Below are positions 39,785 through 49,774 of a stretch of DNA of 64,000 nucleotides, piece by piece. Both the position numbers and the translations under genes were made by a program. Source of the DNA: Pseudomonas putida (GTDB lineage Bacteria; Pseudomonadota; Gammaproteobacteria; Pseudomonadales; Pseudomonadaceae); NCBI RefSeq assembly GCF_030159595.1, contig NZ_BSKJ01000002.1, positions 241,881-305,880 of the forward strand, in the 5' to 3' direction. The stretch's first letter is position 1, and each line of letters starts with the position of its first letter. Below the pieces are notes generated by a model. It was not told where the DNA came from and did no database searches. It saw only the letters and a program-made list of their open reading frames with translations.

Positions 39785-41036
39785 AGCTGAACAGCGCGTG
39801 CAGTAACCCTGCCAGCACCAATGCCGGCAGGGTTGCCCCCAGGTCCGGCGCCTGCGCTGCAATCACATGGTACGCCGCCACGCCCACTACCCACGCCAGC
39901 AATGCCTGCCAGTGCAAGCCACTCACCTGAGCCGGCAGGCGGCGACGACGCACCACATAGTGGTCCATCAGCACCACGCCGAACAGCGGCGCGAACACCG
40001 AACCGATCAGTAGCAGGAAGTTTTCGTACTGGGCCAGTGGCGCCAGCAGGGCGATCAGGGTGCACAGTACGCCGATGGCCAAGGCCAGGTGCTCGACCTT
40101 CACAGGCACCAGCACACCGGTGGAAACGGCTGCCGAGTGGATGTCGGCAAAGGCCTTTTCCGACTCGTCCAGCAGAATAAGCAGCAGCGGAATACCCATG
40201 CCGGCAGCCGCCAGGGCCAACAGCAGGGCATTGACCTCACTACTGCCGGCGAAGGCCAGGGTGTAGGCCACGCCCAGGCTCATCAGCCAGGTATTGCCGA
40301 TGAAGTAACCCACTACCGTGCCGCCGAACACATGCTTGCCATTACGGGCGAAACGCGAGTAGTCGGCGATCAGCGGCAGCCACGACAGGGGCATGGCAAT
40401 GACGATGTCGAAGCCTACCGCCAGCGACATCGAGCCGTCCCCGGCGCGGTTCCACAGATCAGCCAGGTCAGCTTTGGCGAACAGGTTCCAGGTCAGCCAG
40501 ACGCAAGCACCCAGCAGCAACCAGATACCCCAGGCGCGCAGGACCTTGCGCACGAAGGCCAGTGGCCCGCTCACTGCCAGCAAGGTGGCCAGGGCACCGA
40601 AGCACAGGGTCCACAGCATCGGGCTGTTCCAGGCACTGTCCTCGCCGAAGGCGCGCGCGCCCAGCAGGCTGGCGGCATCGCGCATGACGATGATCTCGAA
40701 CGCACCCCAGCCCACCAGTTGCAGCAGGTTGAGCAGCGCCGGCAGGCGCGCGCCGTGGCTACCCAGGCTGAGTTTCAGGGTGCCCATGGCGGACAGGCCG
40801 GTGTCGCTGCCGATCACACCGGCGGCGCCCAGCAACAGCACACCGACACCGGTGCCCAAGGCGATGGCCAGCACCGCGCCGGCAAGGCCAAGGCCTGGGG
40901 CGAGCATGGCGCCGACTTGCAGCACCATCAGGCCGATGCCGAGGGAGAACCACAGCGAGAACAGGTCGCGGGCGCCGAAGATGCGCTGGTGGGTGGGGAC
41001 CGGGTGGTCGGGGGAGAATTGGCTGGGGGTGGTCAT
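39753..41036 (-). CDS. cytX: Putative hydroxymethylpyrimidine transporter CytX
   Basis: 427-residue NCS1-family permease with about 12 helices. It is a member of the nucleobase:cation symporters but is best read as CytX, a thiamine-precursor (hydroxymethylpyrimidine) importer, because it lies 164 nt downstream of thiC on the same strand and thiC is riboswitch-controlled; CytX genes are typically linked to thiamine genes. Motifs: FSLWFSLGIGLMVLQVGAML in helix 1 and LDESEKAFADIHSAAVSTG. A cytosine or purine permease function is the alternative. The Shine-Dalgarno is weak. It has a 32-nt tail overlap with the convergent lipoprotein gene. Confidence 0.82.
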   Translation of the reverse strand: MTTPSQFSPDHPVPTHQRIFGARDLFSLWFSLGIGLMVLQVGAMLAPGLGLAGAVLAIALGTGVGVLLLGAAGVIGSDTGLSAMGTLKLSLGSHGARLPALLNLLQLVGWGAFEIIVMRDAASLLGARAFGEDSAWNSPMLWTLCFGALATLLAVSGPLAFVRKVLRAWGIWLLLGACVWLTWNLFAKADLADLWNRAGDGSMSLAVGFDIVIAMPLSWLPLIADYSRFARNGKHVFGGTVVGYFIGNTWLMSLGVAYTLAFAGSSEVNALLLALAAAGMGIPLLLILLDESEKAFADIHSAAVSTGVLVPVKVEHLALAIGVLCTLIALLAPLAQYENFLLLIGSVFAPLFGVVLMDHYVVRRRRLPAQVSGLHWQALLAWVVGVAAYHVIAAQAPDLGATLPALVLAGLLHALFSFSRGRETVQA

Positions 41037-41079
41037 TGTTATGATCGCCGAAAGGTTTGAGATTTGCGCTGAATCGGCC

Positions 41080-41172
41080 GGCCCTTTCGCGGGTAAACCC
41101 GCTCCCACAGGGACCGCACAATGCTGAAGGCAGTGGGGAACCTGTGGGAGCGGGTTTACCCGCGAAAGGGCC
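41080..41172. repeat. Perfect inverted REP pair between thiC and cytX
   Basis: Two 32-bp arms, 41080-41111 and 41141-41172, are exact inverse copies, separated by 29 bp. Each arm carries the CGCGGGTAAACCCGC core. It lies inside the presumed thiC-cytX transcript, where such structures often stabilise the upstream mRNA and reduce downstream expression. Confidence 0.9.
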
Positions 41173-41200
41173 AGCCGGATCAATGCCGGTGTAAGGTCAG

Positions 41201-43335
<2,135 letters not shown>

Positions 43336-43347
43336 AAGAACATGCGC

Positions 43348-43377
43348 AGTCTAGACTGGAGTGGTCGGCAAAGCCAA
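43348..43377 (-). promoter_or_regulatory. Candidate sigma-70 promoter of thiC
   Basis: Minus strand: TTGGCT (43377-43372), 18 bp, TAGACT (43353-43348). It would start transcription near 43341, just upstream of the riboswitch aptamer. Moderate matches only. Confidence 0.5.
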
Positions 43378-43416
43378 GCGGGTAAATGCGCGGTTGATGA
43401 AAGGCACACCGGGCGA

Positions 43417-43445
43417 TTGTTGCCGGGGGCGCATGGCACTACACT
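43417..43445 (+). promoter_or_regulatory. Candidate sigma-70 promoter of tolC
   Basis: TTGTTG (43417-43422), 17-bp spacer, TACACT (43440-43445). It would give a 5' leader of about 50 nt before the tolC ATG. Together with the thiC promoter it makes the 422-bp gap between thiC and tolC a divergent control region. Confidence 0.45.
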
Positions 43446-43503
43446 GGCCCGTCGCTCGATACTCAACAGTTCAGTAATTAAATTTCGTACAAGGATTGCC
43501 TCT

Positions 43504-44940
43504 ATGCTGCGCAAACTCTCACTGGCGATAGCCGTGTCTTGTGCGTCCAACGGAGTGGTCTGGGCAGCGGACGTGCCCCAAACAGTGAAGACCGACCTGG
43601 TCAGCGTCTACCAGGAAGCGGTGGACAACAACGCCGACCTGGCCGCTGCCCGCGCTGATTACGGCGCCCGCCGCGAAGTGGTGCCACAGGCTCGTGCCGG
43701 GTTACTGCCCAACCTGTCGGCTGGCGCCGAGATGATGAACACCCGCACCAAGCTGGATGAGCCGTCTGCCACCACCAACCGCAGCGGCAATACCTGGAGC
43801 GCCACCCTGGCGCAGCCGATCTTCCGCGCGGACCGCTGGTTCCAGCTGCAGGCTGCCGAAGCGGTCAACGAACAGGCAGCGCTGGAGCTGTCGGCCACTG
43901 AACAGAACCTGATCCTGCAGTCCGCGCAAAACTACTTCGCCGTGCTGCGCGCCCAGGACAACCTGGCCGCTACCAAAGCCGAAGAAGCGGCCTTCAAGCG
44001 CCAGCTGGACCAGTCCAACGAACGTTTCGATGTGGGCCTTTCGGACAAGACCGACGTGCTGCAGTCCCAGGCCAGTTACGACACCGCCCGGGCCAACCGT
44101 ATCATCGCCGAGCGCCAGGTGCAGGATGCATTCGAAGCGCTGGTCACCCTGACCAACCGCGAATACACCTCGATCCAGGGCGTGGTGCATACCCTGCCGG
44201 TACAGGTGCCGACCCCGAACGATGCCAAGGCCTGGGTCGAAACCGCCGGGCGCCAGAACCTCAACCTGCTGGCTACCAACTATGCGGTTTCCGCCGCTGA
44301 AGAAACGCTGCGTCAGCGCAAGGCAGGCCATGCGCCGACGCTCGATGCGGTGGCCAAGTACCAGAAAGGCGACAACGACAGCTTCGGCTTCACCAACCCT
44401 GCACCGGCCCCTGTTTCACGCTATAGCGGTGACGTCGAGCAAACCAGCATCGGCCTGCAGTTGAACATCCCGATCTACAGCGGTGGCCTGACCAGCTCGC
44501 AGGTACGCGAGGCCTACCAGCGTCTGAGCCAGAGCGAGCAGCAGCGCGAGAGCCTGCGCCGCCAGGTGGTGGAAAACACCCGCAACCTGCACCGCGCGGT
44601 GAACACCGACGTGGAACAGGTACAGGCGCGCAAGCAGTCGATCATCTCCAACCAGAGCGCGCTGGAAGCCACTGAAATCGGTTACCAGGTGGGTACCCGC
44701 AACATTGTCGACGTGCTCGATGCCCAGCGCCAGCTGTACACCTCGGTGAGGGATTACAACAACAGCCGCTATGACTACATTCTGGACAACCTGAGCCTGA
44801 AACAAGCGGCGGGTACGTTGAGCCCACAGGACCTGCAAGACCTCAAGCGTTACCTGAAGCCGGACTACAACCCGGACAAGGACTTCCTGCCACCAGACCT
44901 GGCTGCGGCTGCCGCGAAGAACTTCGAGCGCCGCCCTTGA
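43504..44940 (+). CDS. tolC: TolC-family outer membrane channel
   Basis: 478-residue outer-membrane exit duct for type I secretion and efflux. It has a signal peptide (1-21, ending VWA), then two structural repeats of the OEP family, each with beta strands and long helices: EAVDNNADLAAARADYGARR in the first, RQKAGHAPTLDAVAKYQ in the second. EIGYQVGTRNIVDVLDAQRQLY is the usual late helix. Length and order fit TolC; in P. aeruginosa the counterpart at this locus is called OpmH. AAGGA lies 8 nt before the ATG. No inner-membrane pump or adaptor gene is adjacent, so it is shared. Confidence 0.94.
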   Translation: MLRKLSLAIAVSCASNGVVWAADVPQTVKTDLVSVYQEAVDNNADLAAARADYGARREVVPQARAGLLPNLSAGAEMMNTRTKLDEPSATTNRSGNTWSATLAQPIFRADRWFQLQAAEAVNEQAALELSATEQNLILQSAQNYFAVLRAQDNLAATKAEEAAFKRQLDQSNERFDVGLSDKTDVLQSQASYDTARANRIIAERQVQDAFEALVTLTNREYTSIQGVVHTLPVQVPTPNDAKAWVETAGRQNLNLLATNYAVSAAEETLRQRKAGHAPTLDAVAKYQKGDNDSFGFTNPAPAPVSRYSGDVEQTSIGLQLNIPIYSGGLTSSQVREAYQRLSQSEQQRESLRRQVVENTRNLHRAVNTDVEQVQARKQSIISNQSALEATEIGYQVGTRNIVDVLDAQRQLYTSVRDYNNSRYDYILDNLSLKQAAGTLSPQDLQDLKRYLKPDYNPDKDFLPPDLAAAAAKNFERRP

Positions 44941-44961
44941 ACTCAGGGAGCACGCGGACAG

Positions 44962-45077
44962 TGTAGGAGCGGCCTTGTGTCGCGAAAGGGCCGCACAGCG
45001 GCCCCGGCAATCTTGCAGTTATGCGAAGATCCCGGGGGTGCTTCGCACCCCTTTCGCGACACAAGGCCGCTCCTACA
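44962..45077. repeat. Perfect 29-bp inverted repeat downstream of tolC
   Basis: Left arm 44962-44990 (starts TGTAGGAGCGGCC, ends GCGAAAGGG) and right arm 45049-45077 are exact inverse copies, 58 bp apart. The centre holds a further hairpin, GGGGTGC/GCACCCC near 45034-45050. The unit differs from the GCGGG-core REPs elsewhere in the window: it shares the GGAGCG/CGCGAAAGGG ends but has GCCTTGTGTC in the middle. It lies between tolC and convergent waaA and may act as a structural terminator. Confidence 0.9.
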
Positions 45078-45098
45078 GGGATCGCATCGCTGCGAAGA

Positions 45099-46370
45099 TC
45101 AGCGGATAAGCGCGCCCAGCCCATCAAGCAAGCGCTGCAACGCGCCCTGATTGGCCCGCATCACCGCCCTGCCCGCCTCGCCCATGCGCTGCGCATCCTG
45201 CGGCAACTCGACCAGCCGCCGCACCGCTTCGGTCAGCCCGTCGACATCGTCCACCTGCTGCAACGCCCCCGCTTCACGCAACATCGCGCTGATTTCAAGG
45301 AAGTTGAACACATGCGGCCCCATCAGCACCGGCAAGGCCAGTGCTGCCGGCTCCAGCGGGTTGTGCCCACCGGTCGCCACCAGGCTACCGCCGACAAAGG
45401 CAATATCAGCCAGCGCGTAGAGGAACAGCAACTCACCCATGGTGTCGCCCAGCAACACGCGGGTTTGCGCATCGACCGGCGTACCAGCAGAACGGCGTAC
45501 GGTGGTGAATTGCTCGCTGCACAGCGCATGCACAGCGTTGAAGCGCTCGGGATGGCGCGGCACCAGGATCAGCAAGGCATCGCCATGCACCTGCAACAAC
45601 TGCCGGTGGGCCTGAAGAATCAGCGCATCCTCACCGTCATGGGTACTGGCGGCAATCCACACCGGCCGCTGCTGCGCTCCCCACTGCTCACGCAATGCCT
45701 TGGCACGCGGCAGCAGTTGCTCATCGATCTTCAGGTCAAACTTGATCGAACCGGTGACCTGCACGCACTCAGGGCGCGCCCCCAGGTCACGGAAGCGTCG
45801 CGCCTCGGTTTCAGTTTGCACGGCAATCAGGCTCATCTCGGCCAGCATGGGCCGTGTCAGCTTGGCAAAGCGCCCATAACCACGGGCCGAGCGCTCGGAC
45901 AAGCGCGCATTGGCCAGCGCCACTGGAATGCCGCGCTTGGCACACTGATGGATGTGATTGGGCCACAGTTCAGTTTCCATGATGATGCCCAGCTTCGGCT
46001 GCACATGGTCGAGGAAACGCCCGGCCGCCCAAGGCAGGTCATAGGGCAGGTAACAATGCTGAACACGCGGTTCGTCGGCGAACATGGCGCGAATACGCTC
46101 GGAACCGGTCGGGGTCATGCAGGTCAGCGTGATTGGCAGGTCCGGGTAGGCCTTGAGCAAGGCACGCACCATCGGCGCTGCTGCGATGCTTTCGCCCACC
46201 GAAACCGCATGCACCCAGATGCCACCTTTGCGCATGGCCGGCAACGTGAAGGCAAAGCGCTCGCCGATGCGTTGGCCATAGGCCGGCGCCTTGCGCGCAC
46301 GCAGGTACAGGCGCAGCGCAACCAACGGCAGGCCCAGGTGAAACAGCAAGGTATAGAGTGTTTTGTTCAT
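45099..46370 (-). CDS. waaA: 3-deoxy-D-manno-octulosonic acid (Kdo) transferase
   Basis: 423-residue inner-membrane-associated glycosyltransferase that adds Kdo to lipid IVA, starting the core oligosaccharide. An N-terminal hydrophobic stretch anchors it, and the catalytic-base motif GGIWVHAVSVGES (Glu about residue 60) is present. The C-terminal GT-B half has FVGGSLVATGGHNPLEPAAL. The MNKTLYTLLFHLGLP start fits the family; the Shine-Dalgarno is poor. It lies 11 nt after the LysR gene. Confidence 0.96.
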   Translation of the reverse strand: MNKTLYTLLFHLGLPLVALRLYLRARKAPAYGQRIGERFAFTLPAMRKGGIWVHAVSVGESIAAAPMVRALLKAYPDLPITLTCMTPTGSERIRAMFADEPRVQHCYLPYDLPWAAGRFLDHVQPKLGIIMETELWPNHIHQCAKRGIPVALANARLSERSARGYGRFAKLTRPMLAEMSLIAVQTETEARRFRDLGARPECVQVTGSIKFDLKIDEQLLPRAKALREQWGAQQRPVWIAASTHDGEDALILQAHRQLLQVHGDALLILVPRHPERFNAVHALCSEQFTTVRRSAGTPVDAQTRVLLGDTMGELLFLYALADIAFVGGSLVATGGHNPLEPAALALPVLMGPHVFNFLEISAMLREAGALQQVDDVDGLTEAVRRLVELPQDAQRMGEAGRAVMRANQGALQRLLDGLGALIR

Positions 46371-46381
46371 GGCGGCGGAGT

Positions 46382-47272
46382 TTACCCGATCGCGCGCAGG
46401 TGCACTGCAAAGCGCTCGGCCAGCCATTGCGCAGCGGGCCCCAGTGGTTCATCACGGCGCCAGGCCAGCTCTGCCACCAGCGCCGGTGGCCGCCACTCAC
46501 TGTCCAGTTCGACCATGTGCGCCTGATAAGTCGGGTACTGCACCACATGCCGCGGCAGCCAGGCCCAGCCCAGGCCGCGCATCAGCAGTTCGGCCATGGC
46601 GTAGAAGCTGTCGGCACGCCACACCTGTGGGCTGACCGCCTCGCCGCCGGGGTAGCCGCTTTGCTGGGGGGTGACGAGCAGTTGCCGGTGGCGTGCCAGT
46701 TGCTGCCGGGTGACCCGGCCCTCACCTGCAAGCGGATGGCCGACGGCGCATACCGTGACCATCTCTACACTGCCCAGGGCGCGTCGCTCCAGCGATGCCG
46801 GCATGCTTTCGTGGTGGAAGAACAGACCCAGATCGGCGCGTCGCTCCACCAGCTTGCGCGCCACATCGCCTTGCGCGCCACTGGCCAGTTGCACCTCCAG
46901 AAACGGGAAGCGGCTGGCCAGTTCGTCGAGGCTGTCGATCACCGGCTGATAAGGCATGGCTTCGTCCTGCGCTACCCGCAGCAAAGCCTCCTGCCCGCGC
47001 ATCAACGCCAGGGCGCGGCCATCCAGGCGTTCGCACTGGCGCAACAGTTCGCGGGCATCTTCCAGCAATGCACTGCCGTTCTCGGTGAGCTTCGGCTGCC
47101 GGCCACTGCTGCGCTCGAACAGGGTGACGCCCAGGTCGGTTTCAAGCAGGGCAATCGCGCTGCTGACTGCCGACTGCGCCTTGCGCTGTTCGCGGGCCAC
47201 GGCAGAAAACGAGCGCAGTTCAGCGACGCGCAAGAACGTGCGCAGTTGCTCAAGGTTCCACTGCTCGGCCAT
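46382..47272 (-). CDS. LysR-family transcriptional regulator divergent from emrE
   Basis: 296-residue LysR-type regulator. The winged helix-turn-helix occupies residues 5-65 with LRTFLRVAELRSFSAVAREQ as the recognition region, and is followed by the effector-binding domain (about 90-290). The ATG at 47272 is chosen over the preceding TTG because GGAG lies 8 nt upstream. An ATC-N9-GAT box overlaps its own leader, so autorepression and control of the divergent emrE are both plausible. The inducer cannot be read from sequence. Confidence 0.92.
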   Translation of the reverse strand: MAEQWNLEQLRTFLRVAELRSFSAVAREQRKAQSAVSSAIALLETDLGVTLFERSSGRQPKLTENGSALLEDARELLRQCERLDGRALALMRGQEALLRVAQDEAMPYQPVIDSLDELASRFPFLEVQLASGAQGDVARKLVERRADLGLFFHHESMPASLERRALGSVEMVTVCAVGHPLAGEGRVTRQQLARHRQLLVTPQQSGYPGGEAVSPQVWRADSFYAMAELLMRGLGWAWLPRHVVQYPTYQAHMVELDSEWRPPALVAELAWRRDEPLGPAAQWLAERFAVHLRAIG

Positions 47273-47274
47273 CA

Positions 47275-47297
47275 ACCTATCTCCCCTATTGATAGGT
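47275..47297. promoter_or_regulatory. LysR-type regulator binding site
   Basis: ACCTATC (47275-47281) and GATAGGT (47291-47297) are a perfect inverted repeat. It contains both ATC-N9-GAT and T-N11-A, the classic LysR half-site layouts. The site lies 3 nt upstream of the lysR ATG and 6 nt upstream of the emrE -35 box, so one bound dimer could affect both genes. Confidence 0.72.
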
Positions 47298-47303
47298 AAT
47301 GAC

Positions 47304-47331
47304 TTTACCCCATCCAGGTAGCGTCTAGAAT
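47304..47331 (+). promoter_or_regulatory. Candidate sigma-70 promoter of emrE
   Basis: TTTACC (47304-47309), 16-bp spacer, TAGAAT (47326-47331), 5/6 for the -10. Transcription near 47338 gives a 22-nt leader containing GGAGGAA. The LysR box centre would be about -52. Confidence 0.55.
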
Positions 47332-47359
47332 GCCCGACCAGTTACCGGAGGAACCCGCC

Positions 47360-47692
47360 ATGAATGCCTACACCTACCTCGCCATTGCCATCTGCGCCGA
47401 AGTTATTGCCACCGCTTCGATGAAAGCAGTGAAGGGTCTGAGCACGCCATTGCCGTTGCTGCTGATGGTGGTTGGCTATGGCATCGCGTTCTGGATGCTG
47501 ACCCTGGTGGTGCGCAGCATTCCGGTGGGCATTGCCTATGCCATCTGGTCAGGGCTGGGGATTGTGCTGATCAGTGTGGCGGCGCTGGTGATCTACGGGC
47601 AGAAGCTGGATGTACCGGCAATGCTGGGCATGGCGATGATCGTGGGCGGGGTGGTGGTGATTCAGCTGTTTTCCAAGACTGCCGGGCACTGA
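47360..47692 (+). CDS. emrE: Small multidrug resistance (SMR) transporter EmrE
   Basis: 110-residue, four-helix membrane protein that works as a dual-topology dimer and exchanges protons for hydrophobic cations (quaternary ammonium compounds, dyes). Glu14, the essential proton/substrate site, sits in AICAEVIATASMKA; helix 3 has YAIWSGLGIVLIS, which is the EmrE/Qac signature rather than that of the guanidinium exporter SugE/Gdx. GGAGGAA precedes the ATG. Divergent from a LysR gene. Confidence 0.94.
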   Translation: MNAYTYLAIAICAEVIATASMKAVKGLSTPLPLLLMVVGYGIAFWMLTLVVRSIPVGIAYAIWSGLGIVLISVAALVIYGQKLDVPAMLGMAMIVGGVVVIQLFSKTAGH

Positions 47693-47737
47693 AGCTGCCT
47701 GTATACTTGCCAGCTGTCCCAGTCTTCGAGGTACACC

Positions 47738-48913
47738 ATGCCATCTGCCATTTCCACTGACGTACTGATCGTCGGCGCCGGGGTCGCAGGCCTCTGGCTC
47801 AATGCCCGCCTGCGCCGCCTGGGGTATTCGACAGTGCTGGTGGAGCGTGCCAGCCTTGGCGGCGAGCAGACCATCAAGTCCCAGGGCATTATCCATGGTG
47901 GCACCAAGTACGCCCTGCACGGTGCCCTCACCGGTGCATCGGAAGCCATTGCCGACATGCCACGCCGCTGGCGCGAAGCCTTGAGCGGCAGCGGCGAGCT
48001 GAACCTGACCGGCACCCGCCTGCTATCCGATGCCCACTACCTGTGGTCGCCAGGCACCCTGGCCGGCAACCTCACCAGCTTCTTCGCCAGCAAGGCCGTA
48101 CGCGGCCGCGTCGACCAGGTTAAAGGCGAGCAACTGCCGCCCGCCCTGCAAGACCGCGCCTTCAAGGGCAAGGTCTACCGCCTGGCAGAACTGGTCATCG
48201 ACGTGCCCACCCTGCTGGCCAACCTGGCCGAACTGGCAGGTGACAGCCTGCTGGCCGGGGAACGCATCGAGCCATTGCGCGAAAACGACGAACTGGTCGG
48301 CCTGCGCGTCGATGGCCGCGACATCCGTGCCCAGCGCATTGTGCTAAGCGCCGGCGCTGGCACCGAGGACCTGCTGCATGCCCTGGGCCTGAACCAGCCG
48401 GCCATGCAAACACGTCCGCTGCACATGGTGCTGGCCAAAGGCGCTAACCTGAAGCCGCTGTATGCCCACTGCCTGGGCGGCGGGCCCAAGCCGCGAGTGA
48501 CCGTCACTACCCACCCGGCTGCCGATGGGCAATGGGTCTGGTATCTGGGCGGCGATCTGGCCGAAGCCGATGGCGTCGCCCGCGAGCCCGCCGCACAAAT
48601 TGCCGCAGCGCAAAAGGAGATCGCCAGCCTGCTGCCATGGGTAGACCAGAGCCAGGTGCGCTGGGCCACGCTGCGGGTGGACCGTGCAGAACCGGCGCAA
48701 TCGGGCCTGGTACGCCCCGACAACGCCTTCCTCGCCGACCAGCAACGCCTGCTGGTGGGCTGGCCGACCAAGCTGGCCTTGGCACCGGACTTCAGCGACC
48801 GGGTCATCAGCCATCTGGAGCGCGACGGCATCCGCCCACAGGCGCAAGCCGACCTGGCCGACCTGCCACGCCCACCGCTGGGTGTTCCGGCCTGGGAGCA
48901 ACTGCTGCCATGA
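47738..48913 (+). CDS. FAD-dependent oxidoreductase (DAO family)
   Basis: 391-residue protein with an N-terminal Rossmann FAD-binding motif VLIVGAGVAGLWLNARLRR and ERASLGGEQTIKSQGIIHGG, typical of the D-amino-acid oxidase/glycerol-3-phosphate dehydrogenase group. The catalytic partner and substrate are unknown. No signal peptide, no membrane helix. Its stop overlaps the next gene's ATG by 4 nt (ATGA), so the two are translated as a pair. Confidence 0.85.
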   Translation: MPSAISTDVLIVGAGVAGLWLNARLRRLGYSTVLVERASLGGEQTIKSQGIIHGGTKYALHGALTGASEAIADMPRRWREALSGSGELNLTGTRLLSDAHYLWSPGTLAGNLTSFFASKAVRGRVDQVKGEQLPPALQDRAFKGKVYRLAELVIDVPTLLANLAELAGDSLLAGERIEPLRENDELVGLRVDGRDIRAQRIVLSAGAGTEDLLHALGLNQPAMQTRPLHMVLAKGANLKPLYAHCLGGGPKPRVTVTTHPAADGQWVWYLGGDLAEADGVAREPAAQIAAAQKEIASLLPWVDQSQVRWATLRVDRAEPAQSGLVRPDNAFLADQQRLLVGWPTKLALAPDFSDRVISHLERDGIRPQAQADLADLPRPPLGVPAWEQLLP

Positions 48914-49722
48914 GCCTGCCAACCCTGCACGACTTCCATCGCCCGCTGGGCAGCACCGGTTTCAATGTTTCACCGCTAGGCCTGGGCACGGTCAAGCTGG
49001 GCCGCGACCAAGGCGTGAAGTACCCCACCGGCTTCACCATCCCCAGCGATGACGAAGCCCGCCTGCTGTTGGCCCAGGCCCGCGAGCTGGGCATCAACCT
49101 GATCGACACCGCCCCGGCCTATGGCCGCAGCGAAGAACGCCTCGGCCCGCTATTGCGCGGTCAACGCGACGAGTGGGTGATCGTCAGCAAGGTTGGCGAA
49201 GAGTTCGACCACGGCCTGTCGCACTTCGACTTCAGTGCCGCCCACACCCGCCGCTCGGTGGAGCGTAGCCTGCGCCGCCTGGAAACCGACCGCATCGAAC
49301 TGGTGCTGGTGCATTCCGACGGCAATGACCTGGCGATCCTCGAACAGCAGGAGGTCTACCAGACCCTGGCCGAACTGAAGCAGGAGGGCAAGATCCTCGG
49401 CTTCGGCCTGTCCGGCAAGACCGTGGCCGGCGGCCTGAAAGCACTGGAACAGGGCGACTGCGCCATGGTCACCTACAACCTCAACGAGCAGGCAGAACGC
49501 CCAGTACTGGACTACGCTGCCGAACACGGCAAGGCCATCCTGGTGAAAAAGGCCCTGGCCAGCGGACATATCTGCCTGGCCCCGGGCGTTGACCCGGTCC
49601 AGGCCAGCTTCGAGCTGCTGTTCGCCCACCCGGGCGTCAGCAGTGCTATCGTCGGCACCATAAACCCGCTGCACCTGGCCCACAACGTGGCCACCGTCGC
49701 CCGTATCCTGGGCCAGCATTGA
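48910..49722 (+). CDS. Aldo/keto reductase
   Basis: 270-residue NADPH-dependent TIM-barrel reductase. The catalytic tetrad is visible: Asp and Tyr in LIDTAPAYGRSEERLG, Lys in VIVSKVGEE, and His in LVLVHSDG. The C-terminal part holds the AFELLFAHPGVSSAIVG-like cofactor region (SFELLFAHPG). Coupled to the FAD oxidoreductase upstream, it may act on the same or a successive substrate; the real substrate is unknown. Confidence 0.9.
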   Translation: MSLPTLHDFHRPLGSTGFNVSPLGLGTVKLGRDQGVKYPTGFTIPSDDEARLLLAQARELGINLIDTAPAYGRSEERLGPLLRGQRDEWVIVSKVGEEFDHGLSHFDFSAAHTRRSVERSLRRLETDRIELVLVHSDGNDLAILEQQEVYQTLAELKQEGKILGFGLSGKTVAGGLKALEQGDCAMVTYNLNEQAERPVLDYAAEHGKAILVKKALASGHICLAPGVDPVQASFELLFAHPGVSSAIVGTINPLHLAHNVATVARILGQH

Positions 49723-49774
49723 GTTACTCCAGGCCCAAGGGCCTGGCGACTGACCCGACGCAAGGAGGAGCCTC

